Shown one piece after another: positions 15,054-23,472 of a DNA stretch of 47,268 nucleotides. The DNA lies in the IMG/VR virus record IMGVR_UViG_3300044695_005632, positions 1-47,268 of that record; one strand, given 5' to 3'. A program made the position numbers and the translations under genes. Below the pieces are notes generated by a model. That model saw only the letters and a list, made by a program, of their open reading frames with translations, did no database searches and had not been told where the DNA came from. How positions within the stretch are numbered: the first letter of the stretch is position 1; each line of letters opens with the position of its first letter. Source of the stretch: a virus.

Positions 15054-15938
15054 GTGTACTACGCCGCCCAGGATGTCCTGGAGTACCTGATGAACTCCAC
15101 GGGCGGCGGCGCCCAGGAGGCGGAGCACAGGCTCCTTCGGTCCGCCGCCCTGCACGCGCTGCGCGACGTCGCGAATGCACGCGAGTGGAGATGGTACGAG
15201 ACCGAGTCGCCGCTTCCTGCGCCGGTGGCCGGAAGCAACAACAAGATCTACATCCTGCCCGCGGACGTGAAGAGCGTTGACTCCGTCGTCCCTCCCGACC
15301 GAACGGTAGTCACCGAGTTCGTGATCCCTCGCGAGTGGCGAAGGCTGGAGATCTACACGCTCCCCACTCCCGCGCCGCTGTACTGGACCGTCGTCCGATG
15401 CCCCACGAAGCCTGATCGCTGGCAGATGATGTTCGCCGGGAACCCATCCGGCATCGACACGTCGCTCACGTACTACTTCACGTACCGACGCCAGCCGCCT
15501 CCGATCCGATACATGGGCTACGAGCAGTCGTGCCGCGATGGCAGCGTCGCGGAAAACGGAATGGTTCGCCGCTACGGAACCGCCGCCAACTTCCCGGAGG
15601 GGCTTTCCGGCATCTACCCGTACACCGCCGAGGATATCATCGGCCTTTCGGGCAGCCTGATCGGAACACCTCCCTCGGGCGCGAAGACGGTGGTGAGCGA
15701 CAGGCTGGACCTGTCGTCTCACATGTTCACGGCAGTGCTGTCAGGCGCCGAGATGTGGATGGCACGAATGCAGGGAAAGAACGTCGAGGGCGCCACGGCA
15801 GTGTTCCAGAGAGACATGCGCCTGGCGATGGAGGCAGATCAGATCACTCCTGTGTCCGGGCAGCGCAGCTTCGGAGCCCTCTACTCGCCACGCGCCATGG
15901 GCTACTACTCTCCGACCCAGGCTGACACCGGAGTCTGA
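15054..15938 (+). CDS. Putative head-tail connector / tail tubular protein
   Basis: This 294-residue protein has a helical N-terminal part, YAAQDVLEYLMN with AALHALRDVANAREWRWY. That resembles the start of podovirus adaptor proteins of the T7 gp11 / P22 gp4 type. A beta-rich part with many tyrosines and prolines follows (YYFTYRRQPPPIRYMGYE). Such proteins form a ring under the portal to which the tail attaches. The start is a GTG. The gene sits between the portal cluster and the large tail genes, as expected. The assignment is by N-terminal resemblance and order. Confidence 0.65.
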   Translation: MYYAAQDVLEYLMNSTGGGAQEAEHRLLRSAALHALRDVANAREWRWYETESPLPAPVAGSNNKIYILPADVKSVDSVVPPDRTVVTEFVIPREWRRLEIYTLPTPAPLYWTVVRCPTKPDRWQMMFAGNPSGIDTSLTYYFTYRRQPPPIRYMGYEQSCRDGSVAENGMVRRYGTAANFPEGLSGIYPYTAEDIIGLSGSLIGTPPSGAKTVVSDRLDLSSHMFTAVLSGAEMWMARMQGKNVEGATAVFQRDMRLAMEADQITPVSGQRSFGALYSPRAMGYYSPTQADTGV

Positions 15939-15940
15939 GC

Positions 15941-16297
15941 ATGCAGCCGACTCAGTGGTCAGGGATGATCACGAACGCTTCCCCGCACTCCATTCCACAT
16001 GGGGCGTCCGTCGACCAGATGAATCTGTCGACAAGCTCTCCTGGTCAGCTCACGACCCGCGGAGGGATGCGAATCGTGTCCGCGGTGTCCGGAGGAGCGT
16101 TCGACGTCCATGGCTACGTGTCCGGCGGGTACTACTGGGCCATCATCCTCACGTCGACCGGCGGCATCGGTCGGCTGAAGGGCGTTGGATACGGGCAGGC
16201 GACCGGATCTCCCAGCGAGCCATCGCTGGTCGCTACCGGCGCTCAGGCGGCAACGTCGTACACGCAGAAGTGCCTGTCCGCCCTGGAGGACCTCTGA
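15941..16297 (+). CDS. N-terminal segment of the large tail protein (first frame)
   Basis: This 118-residue frame begins MQPTQWSGMITNASPHSIPHGASVDQMN split at the P-H turn. That style (NxSPHxxPxGAxxxQxN) opens podovirus tail tube or stabilisation proteins. It then runs QLTTRGGMRIVSAVSGG and YYWAIILTSTGGIGRLKG, typical first blades of a beta propeller. It stops at TGA 16295-16297, and the next frame, which continues the same kind of protein, starts at once. The two are probably one functional protein, either made by a +1 frameshift at the stop or split by mutation or a sequencing error. Confidence 0.7.
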   Translation: MQPTQWSGMITNASPHSIPHGASVDQMNLSTSSPGQLTTRGGMRIVSAVSGGAFDVHGYVSGGYYWAIILTSTGGIGRLKGVGYGQATGSPSEPSLVATGAQAATSYTQKCLSALEDL

Positions 16298-16301
16298 GGT
16301 G
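16285..16301 (+). other. Possible RF2-like +1 frameshift site or coupled restart
   Basis: A strong Shine-Dalgarno-like GGAGGA (16285-16290) lies just before CTC-TGA (16292-16297). Skipping one base at the TGA places the ribosome in the downstream frame, reading GAG-GTG. This resembles the prfB site, where an internal SD three bases before CUU-UGA promotes +1 shifting. Alternatively the same SD starts the second frame at GTG 16299 with 8-base spacing. The sequence alone cannot separate these, and an indel error is also possible. Confidence 0.4.
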
Positions 16302-19300
16302 ACGCTCCCAGCCTTCTCGACCGCGAAGGGCATCAGCACGGCCACCGGTCCGAACAACGAGCTGATCGTCGTGCAGGGTGGCGTCAGAGGTCGCCGGTGG
16401 ACCGGAGACGAGTCCAAGGACTTCGTGCCGCTCGGAGTCGACGCGCCGGCGTCTGCGCCGACGGTCATCGCTGACCCTGGCGCTCCGGCCGGGTACTACA
16501 TCGCGCGCATCGACGTCACGAAGGGCGGTCACTGCTACAACGCCCCTCCTGCCATCACCATCAACAGCACTCCGGCAATCGGGACCGTGTCGGGAGGCGT
16601 GGCTGCCTCCGCTATTTCATACCTGAACCAGTCTTCCGTCGCCGAGATCCGGGTGCAGAAGTCAGGCAAGTACTACCCTGCCCCGCCGACCATCACGCTC
16701 AGCGACACGTGCGGGACTGGGGCCGTTCTGACCGCCGAACTCGACATCCCTGTGGGAGCTGGATACGACGCCGCCAACGACCCGCTGACCGGGATCACGC
16801 AGTGGGAGATCATCCAGGCTCCTACGTATCTGGATGAAGCGGGCGAAGTCTCGGATCCTCTCATCTGGTATCGGGCTTTTAATGGGACGGCGAACATCTC
16901 CGCCACGAATGGAACGGCGCTAACGAACCCTCGCCCAAACAACTATCAGCTTCCGACCGGCACGAACTGGGACGCCGGGATCACCTGCACCGCCACCGGA
17001 GCCAGCACGGCTAGCTTGGTGGTCAGCGGAGACACGCGCACCGGCCCGGCCGCCAAGATCAAGCTCACGTTCGCGGGCGCACGGTGGGTGTGCAGCCACT
17101 CTCCTGCCGGCGGCCAGTCCCTAAACCACTGGCGCGGGGCCAGGCAGCTCCTGGCGGTGAATCCCGGCAAGTTCGGATCAGGCTACGACCCAAATACCAC
17201 CGTCGTCGTCAGGATCCGGGCCAACACAGGAGGAGCCAACAGCGAGAACGACATCCTGATCTACGGATACCCGACCGGCAACGACAACAACACGCAGGCC
17301 CGCGGGTATCCGATCAAGAGCATCACCATCACCAACCCTGGCTCAGGGTACACGGTTGCGCCCGTCATCAGGATCACCTCCAAGTCCGGGTTCGGCGCCG
17401 TGGCTACGTGCGAAGTTGCCAACGGACAGATCGTGTCCGTGAAGCTCGTGAACAACGGAGCGGGCTACAAGACTCCGCCGACTGTCGAGGCGGTGTCCGG
17501 TGGCGCCGAAGCGTTTCCTGTCGCCCGCCCGCACATGCGCGGCAAGTACCTCTGCTACTACCGGTACATCGACGACACGACCACGGCTTATGGGGGGCCG
17601 TTCCCGAGCAACCTCTCTCCGGCCGCCGTGTTCGACGCCGGAAACGGACTCTCGCGGATTCGATGGACCCTGGCCTTCCCTGACGGACTTGGTCGACCAA
17701 AAGCAGTCGAGCTCTGGAGATCCACGAGCAATCAGGCGCTGACCCTGTACAGGGTTGCGACCTACGCGACATCCTCTGCGCACTACCTGGACGACCTCAC
17801 GGACGACGAACTGCGCGATCCGACGAGGGCTGGGTACGCAGCGATGCCTCTTCTTCTCCCGAACGGAGAGCTGTGCGCAAACCGATTCACGCCACCTCCT
17901 CAGGACAAGGACGTTGTCGTTCGATTCCAGGACCGGTACTGGTACGCCGTGGATACCAGCGGATCCGAGCTGAACACGATCTACTACTCAGAGGTCGACG
18001 AGCCAGAGAGCGTCCCGGACATCAACCAGATCGTCCTGCAGCAGAGCGGGAGAGACGCCGACCGGATCATGGCCCTTGCTCCGCTCAGTGGCGCCCTGAT
18101 GATCTTCCAGGAACGCCACGCATACGCCCTGTCGTTCGCCAGCAATCCAGTCCTCGATGCGCAGGTGCATTCGGTGGCGTTCCGAGGGTGCATGGGGCCG
18201 AAGTGCTGGGATGTCTACGACGGCGTCGTTTTCGCGCTGGACCAGACCGGCGTGTATGCGATCACCGCGGAAGGATCCGTCGAGGACATATCGTCGCCGA
18301 TTTCGAACCTGCTCAAGTCAGAGCTCGACGTCCTCAACAGCGGGCGAAACTTCCTGACGATCGACCAGACGAACCGAGTCGTGCGCGCGTTCGTGTCGTT
18401 CAAAAGCGACAGGCTGGTTCTCGACGAGACGGACGGCCACCCCACACGAGTTCTCTGCTACTCGCTCGGGACCAAAAGCTGGTTCATGGAGAAGTTCCCG
18501 CAGAAGATGAGGGCAGCCACAGCCGGAAAGCTTTCGCTCGCCCAGCGGGCGTTTGCGCCGTGCGACGTGCGGAACATCTACGCGTGCGAATCAGGCCTCG
18601 CCCTGGTGAACGAGGGACCTGCCGACCTCGCGCGCGGAGCCATCACCTCGGTTCGCCTGACGTCCAGGGGCTATGGCTACAAGACGCCGCCAACGGTCAC
18701 TGCGTCTGGAGGAGTGGGTGCCGAGCTTCAGGCGGTCATCAACGACAGCGGGCAGGTTACCGCCGTCGTCATCCGCAATCCTGGTCGCGGATACACCTCC
18801 GGGTCTCTTGCGTTCTCGGCCCCAAACGACCCGACTGCTGTGTCGCCGTCATCGGCGGTGGCGACGTTCACGGCCACCTCCACAACGACGGACACTCCCA
18901 CCTTCATTCCGTACCGAATGAAGACAGGGTGCTACGCGTACGTGGACGACGCAGCAGACCCGAAGGCGGCAGGTGTGCAGCCAAGGCAGGTGCGCGTGGC
19001 CTACAAGCCGCTCGCGGTCGCCAGCCCGATGGCGATGCGCCTGTACTACAACAATGCGGCTGACCCTCGACGCAACCTGGCGACGAGGGTACGAGGCGCA
19101 GGATTCTCGTTCAGCACAATCGACTCTTCGGCCAGGGTCGACCTCGGCGCGAACACCATCTCCCGCGGTTCCGATGATGGGGTCGCAAGCGCCCAGCTGT
19201 CTGGCCGCACGATCGACGACCTGAACACGACCGACAGAAACGTGGCCGTCGAAATCATGGGAGCCCGCACCGGAGGCGATCCGGTCATCGTGTACGGGAT

Positions 19301-19328
19301 CGATGTCTCCGGGACTGGGGGCCGCTGA
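16299..19328 (+). CDS. Large tail protein (second frame)
   Basis: This frame encodes 1009 residues if started at GTG 16299. The upstream part of the open frame overlaps the preceding gene and looks like a shadow. The protein is beta-rich. It has GxGY-type repeat units (ITNPGSGYTVAPVIRIT, LVNNGAGYKTPPTVEAV, LTSRGYGYKTPPTVTA, IRNPGRGYTSGSLAF), which occur in phage tail and adhesin proteins. Between repeat groups is a propeller-like core with NTIYYSEVDEPESVPD and MIFQERHAYALSF, seen in podovirus tail tubes of the T7 gp12 class. It probably forms the tail nozzle or spike and contacts the host. Its stop overlaps the next ATG. Confidence 0.75.
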   Translation: MTLPAFSTAKGISTATGPNNELIVVQGGVRGRRWTGDESKDFVPLGVDAPASAPTVIADPGAPAGYYIARIDVTKGGHCYNAPPAITINSTPAIGTVSGGVAASAISYLNQSSVAEIRVQKSGKYYPAPPTITLSDTCGTGAVLTAELDIPVGAGYDAANDPLTGITQWEIIQAPTYLDEAGEVSDPLIWYRAFNGTANISATNGTALTNPRPNNYQLPTGTNWDAGITCTATGASTASLVVSGDTRTGPAAKIKLTFAGARWVCSHSPAGGQSLNHWRGARQLLAVNPGKFGSGYDPNTTVVVRIRANTGGANSENDILIYGYPTGNDNNTQARGYPIKSITITNPGSGYTVAPVIRITSKSGFGAVATCEVANGQIVSVKLVNNGAGYKTPPTVEAVSGGAEAFPVARPHMRGKYLCYYRYIDDTTTAYGGPFPSNLSPAAVFDAGNGLSRIRWTLAFPDGLGRPKAVELWRSTSNQALTLYRVATYATSSAHYLDDLTDDELRDPTRAGYAAMPLLLPNGELCANRFTPPPQDKDVVVRFQDRYWYAVDTSGSELNTIYYSEVDEPESVPDINQIVLQQSGRDADRIMALAPLSGALMIFQERHAYALSFASNPVLDAQVHSVAFRGCMGPKCWDVYDGVVFALDQTGVYAITAEGSVEDISSPISNLLKSELDVLNSGRNFLTIDQTNRVVRAFVSFKSDRLVLDETDGHPTRVLCYSLGTKSWFMEKFPQKMRAATAGKLSLAQRAFAPCDVRNIYACESGLALVNEGPADLARGAITSVRLTSRGYGYKTPPTVTASGGVGAELQAVINDSGQVTAVVIRNPGRGYTSGSLAFSAPNDPTAVSPSSAVATFTATSTTTDTPTFIPYRMKTGCYAYVDDAADPKAAGVQPRQVRVAYKPLAVASPMAMRLYYNNAADPRRNLATRVRGAGFSFSTIDSSARVDLGANTISRGSDDGVASAQLSGRTIDDLNTTDRNVAVEIMGARTGGDPVIVYGIDVSGTGGR

Positions 19329-20530
19329 TGTTTGACTCTTCTCGCGTCGCAGCGATCCTGCGGTCTTGCGGAATACCCATGCGCCAGGCGGCGGAGCTTG
19401 CCAACGTCCTTGGCGGGAGCCGGCAGAAGCTCAAGACCGGCGGCCGCCTGGAGCAAGACACGACACCGAGCGACCTGCGGGAAGTCACGCCCGAGGCCCG
19501 GCAGCACCACCTCACCAACCTGGACTTCCGCAAGGGCGACCCGGACTATCGGCCCAAGAAGATCGACGACTCCGAGCAGCGCCGAGAGGCGAGGCCGGAT
19601 CCTGCCGTCAAGAAGGCGCAGGCTCCTCAGGAGACGGACGCCAGCTACAACCTCGTCGACGGCGCATACACGAACGTCGTTGCAGACGGGAATGCGGTGG
19701 CGGTCGGGCTCTCCGTGCAGGGGAGCGGACGCGCGATGATGCTCGACCCACCGAGCAACTCGATCATCGGAAAGACCATTCGGTGCGAGGCTGGGGGCGG
19801 AGACACGAACCAGAGCCTGGTTCGGTTCTTCATCGACGAAACAGGGCAGGAGGTGATCTGGAAGCTCCAGCTCAACCTCAAGAGGATCCCTGTCGTCAAG
19901 TCGCTGGAGTACAAGAAGGGTCGCGGCATCCAGTACACGTGGCAGTGGGCTGCGGTGTTTGCCGAGCCGGGAGAGCCAGACCGTCACGACCTGGTTCCGA
20001 CGAAGGCCCAGCCGGTGGTGTCAGACCTTGACCCCAACGTCGCTGGCGACGGGCTGATTGCGAACAAGGTAGAGGTTGCCGTCCTCGATACGGATGGCCT
20101 TCCTGCAGAACGGTTCGCATTTGGGGGTGGCGGCGACGGCAAGGTGCGGCTGTGCAAGACGACAAGCGACTGGCTCAAGGGGACATCTGCGTCGCTGCCG
20201 GTGTATTCGGGCACCCCATTCTCCGAATCGGCCACCGGCGAGGTCATCACCGCATACAACAAGATCGGCAAGGTGCTGCAGGATCAGTGGGTTTTCTGCG
20301 CCAAGGCAGACAACGGCCTGTACTACATGATCGAGGCAGAGAAGTCGCAGGTCTCTTTCGTCTGGAACGTGGAGATCGTCGGAACAACGGTCTCTGGCGT
20401 CACCACCAGCAAGCTTGTCTTCCGACGCAAGAAGGTCTGGACCCAGGCACCAGAGGCAGACACTGACATCGAGCTTGCGCTGACGGAGTGCGTGACTCCT
20501 TACACGACACCAGGCTCTGGCGGGTACTGA
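19328..20530 (+). CDS. Putative tail or tail-associated structural protein
   Basis: This 400-residue protein starts at an ATG overlapping the tail protein stop. The first 100 residues are charged and helical. The rest is beta-rich with NVVADGNAVAVGLSVQGSG, GLYYMIEAEKSQVSFVWN and a terminal TPGSGGY. No enzymatic motif is visible. Its position immediately after the large tail protein and its composition suggest a tail accessory or fiber-attachment protein. Confidence 0.65.
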   Translation: MFDSSRVAAILRSCGIPMRQAAELANVLGGSRQKLKTGGRLEQDTTPSDLREVTPEARQHHLTNLDFRKGDPDYRPKKIDDSEQRREARPDPAVKKAQAPQETDASYNLVDGAYTNVVADGNAVAVGLSVQGSGRAMMLDPPSNSIIGKTIRCEAGGGDTNQSLVRFFIDETGQEVIWKLQLNLKRIPVVKSLEYKKGRGIQYTWQWAAVFAEPGEPDRHDLVPTKAQPVVSDLDPNVAGDGLIANKVEVAVLDTDGLPAERFAFGGGGDGKVRLCKTTSDWLKGTSASLPVYSGTPFSESATGEVITAYNKIGKVLQDQWVFCAKADNGLYYMIEAEKSQVSFVWNVEIVGTTVSGVTTSKLVFRRKKVWTQAPEADTDIELALTECVTPYTTPGSGGY

Positions 20531-20531
20531 C

Positions 20532-20966
20532 GTGTCTGGCCTGATCACCTACAACGGCCAGTTGCTCATCAAGGGCGGAGGCTTGGCTGGAAGCAAGGGG
20601 TGCTGCTGCACTGGCGTCAAGTGCTATTGTTTCACTCAGTATGCCAACTACGGCGCGACGATCGTCTCGCGATTCGTTCGATGCTACCGAATGTACTACT
20701 ACAACCCTGTCCTAGGCACCAACGTCTTCCCTGATGGAGTGCCTGCCGGATGGGGGGACTCTCCTTGCCAGCCCAGTTCGTTTGGTTGGTTCTTCAGGGG
20801 GGAGAACAATAATTTCAACACTCCAGCCTGGCCTCAGGGCTCAACGCCACCAGGGTTTCCTTCATCGGCGGGCTGCGGCGGCGAGAATGGAGCCGGCCAC
20901 AACATCACCCTGATCGACAGCCCCACGCGTGCAACAGCATGCTCCACTGTTCTTCCACCGCCATGA
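20532..20966 (+). CDS. Cys- and aromatic-rich small protein
   Basis: This 144-residue protein begins at GTG 20532, one base after the previous stop. It contains a dense cysteine cluster, GCCCTGVKCYCF, near residues 22-35, then several Tyr/Phe/Asn-rich turns (YRMYYYNPVLG, WFFRGENNNFNTP) and a terminal CGGENGAG segment. It reads like a short extracellular or virion-surface protein, possibly a receptor-binding tip with disulfides. I do not recognise a family. Its base composition is less strongly GC-biased than its neighbours. Confidence 0.6.
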   Translation: MSGLITYNGQLLIKGGGLAGSKGCCCTGVKCYCFTQYANYGATIVSRFVRCYRMYYYNPVLGTNVFPDGVPAGWGDSPCQPSSFGWFFRGENNNFNTPAWPQGSTPPGFPSSAGCGGENGAGHNITLIDSPTRATACSTVLPPP

Positions 20967-21397
20967 TCAGAGTCAATCTTGAAATGGCGGAGATTGCCGC
21001 CCAATCCCGCCCAGAGGGATACATGGACGAGCTTCTCGCAGCCGGAGAGCTGGAGGACGGGTTCGTCGTCTTGCCTGACGACGCCTACGACAGGCTCCTG
21101 AAGCGATTTTCCGGCAAGACGCGCCCTTGTGGGGTCGGCTGCCAGCTGAAGAAGGCCCTGTCCTCGATCGGCATCGAGGCCACAGAAGACTGCCCGTGCA
21201 ACGCCAGGGCCGCGATCGCGGACGCCTGGGGGCCGGACATCTGCCTGCAGTCCGTCCCGACGATCGTCGGCTGGATGCGCGAGGAGGCGCAAATCAGGGG
21301 CCTTTTGTTCAACGACTTCGCCGCCGGCCAGCTCGTCCGGATGGCGTGCTGGAGGGCCAGGAGAAACGCCCGGAAAGTGGCTGCCGAGGGGACATAA
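20963..21397 (+). CDS. Conserved phage hypothetical protein
   Basis: This 144-residue protein overlaps the previous gene by four bases (ATGA). Its second half matches a recurring phage pattern: CGVGCQLKKALSSIGIEA, then CPCNARAAIADAWG, a region with IVGWMREEAQIRGLLF, and a basic C-terminal helix (VRMACWRARRNARK). I recall many uncharacterised phage proteins with this GCxLKKxLxxxGIxxTxxCxC layout, usually in tail or late regions. The cysteines may bind a metal. Function is unknown. Confidence 0.7.
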   Translation: MIRVNLEMAEIAAQSRPEGYMDELLAAGELEDGFVVLPDDAYDRLLKRFSGKTRPCGVGCQLKKALSSIGIEATEDCPCNARAAIADAWGPDICLQSVPTIVGWMREEAQIRGLLFNDFAAGQLVRMACWRARRNARKVAAEGT

Positions 21398-21419
21398 ACC
21401 AAGCAGAAAGGATCCTGCC

Positions 21420-21866
21420 ATGCTCGGCGGACTTCGAATCCCGCAGAACCTTACGACGCTCACTGGCGGCGGAGGGAGCTCCTCCAGCTCCGAATCGACG
21501 TCGTACGACTACTCCGGGCTCCAGAGGCACCTGGAGGCACAGGACGAGGTCGACAAGCTGCGGCAGGCCAAATACCAGGCCCTGTACGGAGGCGACGTGG
21601 CCGGGAGCGTGGCCGCCGGAGGGAGGATCCGCAGCCTCCTCGGTGTCATCAACGCCAATGCTCCGGGCGCAACCGAGAAGAGCCCGTACACGATCGTCGA
21701 TCCGCTGGCGAAGGTGTCGAGCACGAGCTCGCAGAACTCGATGGACAGCCGCGGGCCGCACGTCGAGGGATACCACGACGGGTTCGACGAACGAGGCGCC
21801 GCCGTTGGCGCCGCTCCGGCGATCCCCATGAAGAAGAAGCCGCCTGTCGGCGGTTTCGGCGCATAG
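21420..21866 (+). CDS. Hypothetical low-complexity virion-type protein
   Basis: This 148-residue protein has a Ser/Gly-rich N-terminal stretch (TLTGGGGSSSSSESTSYDY), a short charged helix (LEAQDEVDKLRQAKYQALYG) and a Gly-rich end. It follows AGAAAGGA. With the next four genes it forms a cluster of small Gln/Ala/Gly-rich proteins before the giant proteins, comparable in place to the small internal core proteins of T7-like phages. The role is inferred from place only. Confidence 0.6.
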   Translation: MLGGLRIPQNLTTLTGGGGSSSSSESTSYDYSGLQRHLEAQDEVDKLRQAKYQALYGGDVAGSVAAGGRIRSLLGVINANAPGATEKSPYTIVDPLAKVSSTSSQNSMDSRGPHVEGYHDGFDERGAAVGAAPAIPMKKKPPVGGFGA

Positions 21867-21893
21867 CCAGGAAGTCACAGGAGTGGTGGCGAT

Positions 21894-22133
21894 ATGTACG
21901 GCATGAAGGCATTTGGGTATCAGCCCTTCGGAACGACGGCTCGCCTGCTGCAGTCCGGCAACCCGAACGACGTGGCTGTCGGAGAGAACATGGCCGGAGA
22001 GTACGGGCGAGATCTCGCGAGGGAGGGCCACGAGCAGAGGCTCCAGCAGCAGGAGCAGAACCGGCGGCAGTACGACTCCGAGACTGCACGGAAGAAGGCG
22101 AGCATCCTTTCCGGACTCCTTGGCGGACGATAG
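21894..22133 (+). CDS. Hypothetical small Gln/Arg-rich protein
   Basis: This 79-residue protein contains a polar helical segment (HEQRLQQQEQNRRQYD) and ends in a small glycine-containing tail (LSGLLGGR). It has no known motif. The start is an ATG shortly after CAGGAGTGG. It belongs to the cluster of small helical genes preceding the giant virion proteins. Confidence 0.6.
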   Translation: MYGMKAFGYQPFGTTARLLQSGNPNDVAVGENMAGEYGRDLAREGHEQRLQQQEQNRRQYDSETARKKASILSGLLGGR

Positions 22134-22155
22134 GCCTTCGGCAGGGCGTGAACAC

Positions 22156-22551
22156 ATGGACTTCCAGTACGGAAACTACTCGCAGGCCATCGGCTTCGCT
22201 CCGGGAGGAATCCTGGCCGGGCTGATGCCTGGCCCGTCGCCTGCACAGCAAGCCTCGTACGCGGCAGGAATGTCGGACGTCGCCGGCATGGGCCTGCAAA
22301 GGGCCCAGGAGAACCAGTCCGCCGCCATGGAGCAGATGCAGAACGAGTCGCAGCAGCGCATGGCCGGAAACCAGAACAGGGCCCAGAGGGCATCGAACGA
22401 GTCGGAAGAGCGGATGGGCAGGGGCAGCCTCAACACGCGGCAGAGCGTGTTTGGAATCGGCAACCGATCCCGCTACGCAGCCATGAACAAGAGCAATCGC
22501 ACAAGGATGAAGCAGGGCGTGCTCAACGGCCTCGCCGGAGGTGAGTTCTGA
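22156..22551 (+). CDS. Hypothetical helical virion-type protein
   Basis: This 131-residue protein has an N-terminal hydrophobic/glycine stretch (IGFAPGGILAGLMPGP) followed by a long Gln/Asn/Met-rich helix (ENQSAAMEQMQNESQQRM) and a basic tail. The pattern fits an amphipathic internal virion protein. The start at 22156 is the first ATG after the preceding gene; the longer open frame upstream lies across that gene. Its stop overlaps the next ATG (TGATG). Confidence 0.6.
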   Translation: MDFQYGNYSQAIGFAPGGILAGLMPGPSPAQQASYAAGMSDVAGMGLQRAQENQSAAMEQMQNESQQRMAGNQNRAQRASNESEERMGRGSLNTRQSVFGIGNRSRYAAMNKSNRTRMKQGVLNGLAGGEF

Positions 22552-23153
22552 TGGGCATCGGAGCAGACATCTCCCTGCGAGGTGGGACATTCTCGCCAGG
22601 CGCACCGCACGCCGCTCCGTCTCCGTGGCCCACAAAGCCGCAGCCCGCGGCCACGGGTGGCGTTTCGCCAAGCCACACTCCGGCGCCGATGGCCCCTCAG
22701 TCGCAAGGGTCGTACGGCCGGGCTCCTGGAATGATCGGCGACGATGTCGTTCAGTCGGTATCCAACAACCAGATGGCTCAATCCGCCGGAGCCGGCATGT
22801 CTGCGCTCCAGGGAATGGATCGCGCAGGAATCTCTCGCGGCAAGGGCCAGCGGTCCCGCGCAGACACCGCCCAGGCCATGGCTGACGTGTCTGCGTCCGG
22901 CGCAGCGGCCAGAACCCAAATGGGTGTCTCGTCGGCCAACGCGAAGGCGCAGAGGGCGTACGAAAACTCAATGCGCATGGAGCAGCTCGGCACCGGCAAT
23001 CTTCTTGAAGGCCTCCGGTCCGGGCGTGCGCGCGAACGACTCGCCGAGAGGGGTTGGTCGCAGGACGTGTACGAGGCGCTGGCAAATGGCCAGTTCAACC
23101 TGGACTCCATCCAGCTGGACCTCAGCCCATTCCTGCGTAGCCTGATGGGATGA
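22551..23153 (+). CDS. Hypothetical Ala/Gly-rich virion-type protein
   Basis: This 200-residue protein has a Pro/Gly-rich first third and a long helical region (ADTAQAMADVSASGAAARTQ). A last segment (RERLAERGWSQDVYEALANG) resembles a short helical hairpin. It is coupled to the previous gene by a one-base overlap. Composition and place suggest it acts with the small neighbours as part of the inner core or ejection apparatus. No catalytic motif is visible. Confidence 0.6.
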   Translation: MGIGADISLRGGTFSPGAPHAAPSPWPTKPQPAATGGVSPSHTPAPMAPQSQGSYGRAPGMIGDDVVQSVSNNQMAQSAGAGMSALQGMDRAGISRGKGQRSRADTAQAMADVSASGAAARTQMGVSSANAKAQRAYENSMRMEQLGTGNLLEGLRSGRARERLAERGWSQDVYEALANGQFNLDSIQLDLSPFLRSLMG

Positions 23154-23172
23154 CCAGCACAAGGAGCCGAAC

Positions 23173-23469
23173 ATGGATGTCGAGGTCTGCCTCAAGGACG
23201 TCACGCCTGACGTTATGAAGAAGGTCGTCAAGGCCATGATGGGTCGCCTGGGACGAAAGCCAGGGCAGCCCGTTGACCCGGCCGACGAAAAGCGATCCGA
23301 GAAGGAGCGCACCGACGCCGCCGATCTCCACGAGGAGAAGAAGGGACAGGTCCCGAAGCAAGACGTGACGGAAGACGACGTGCCGTTTGAGGTCGACATC
23401 GAAGGATCCGGCGACGCCAGCGAATCCGACATGGACGAGCCGCCCAAGAAGCAGAAGAAGAAGGGGTAA
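23173..23469 (+). CDS. Hypothetical charged small protein
   Basis: This 98-residue protein has a helical N-terminus (VMKKVVKAMMGRLGRK), an acidic middle (VTEDDVPFEVDIEG) and a lysine tail (PPKKQKKKG). It follows AAGGAGC. It ends three bases before the giant gene at 23473, so the two are likely co-translated. Its function is unknown; it could be a chaperone or small partner of the giant protein. Confidence 0.6.
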   Translation: MDVEVCLKDVTPDVMKKVVKAMMGRLGRKPGQPVDPADEKRSEKERTDAADLHEEKKGQVPKQDVTEDDVPFEVDIEGSGDASESDMDEPPKKQKKKG

Positions 23470-23472
23470 TCG

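Noticed and set aside
16185-16298. ATG start of the large tail frame at 16185
   Set aside because: The segment before 16299 is the shadow of the preceding tail frame and is arginine-rich; GTG 16299 or a frameshift fits better.
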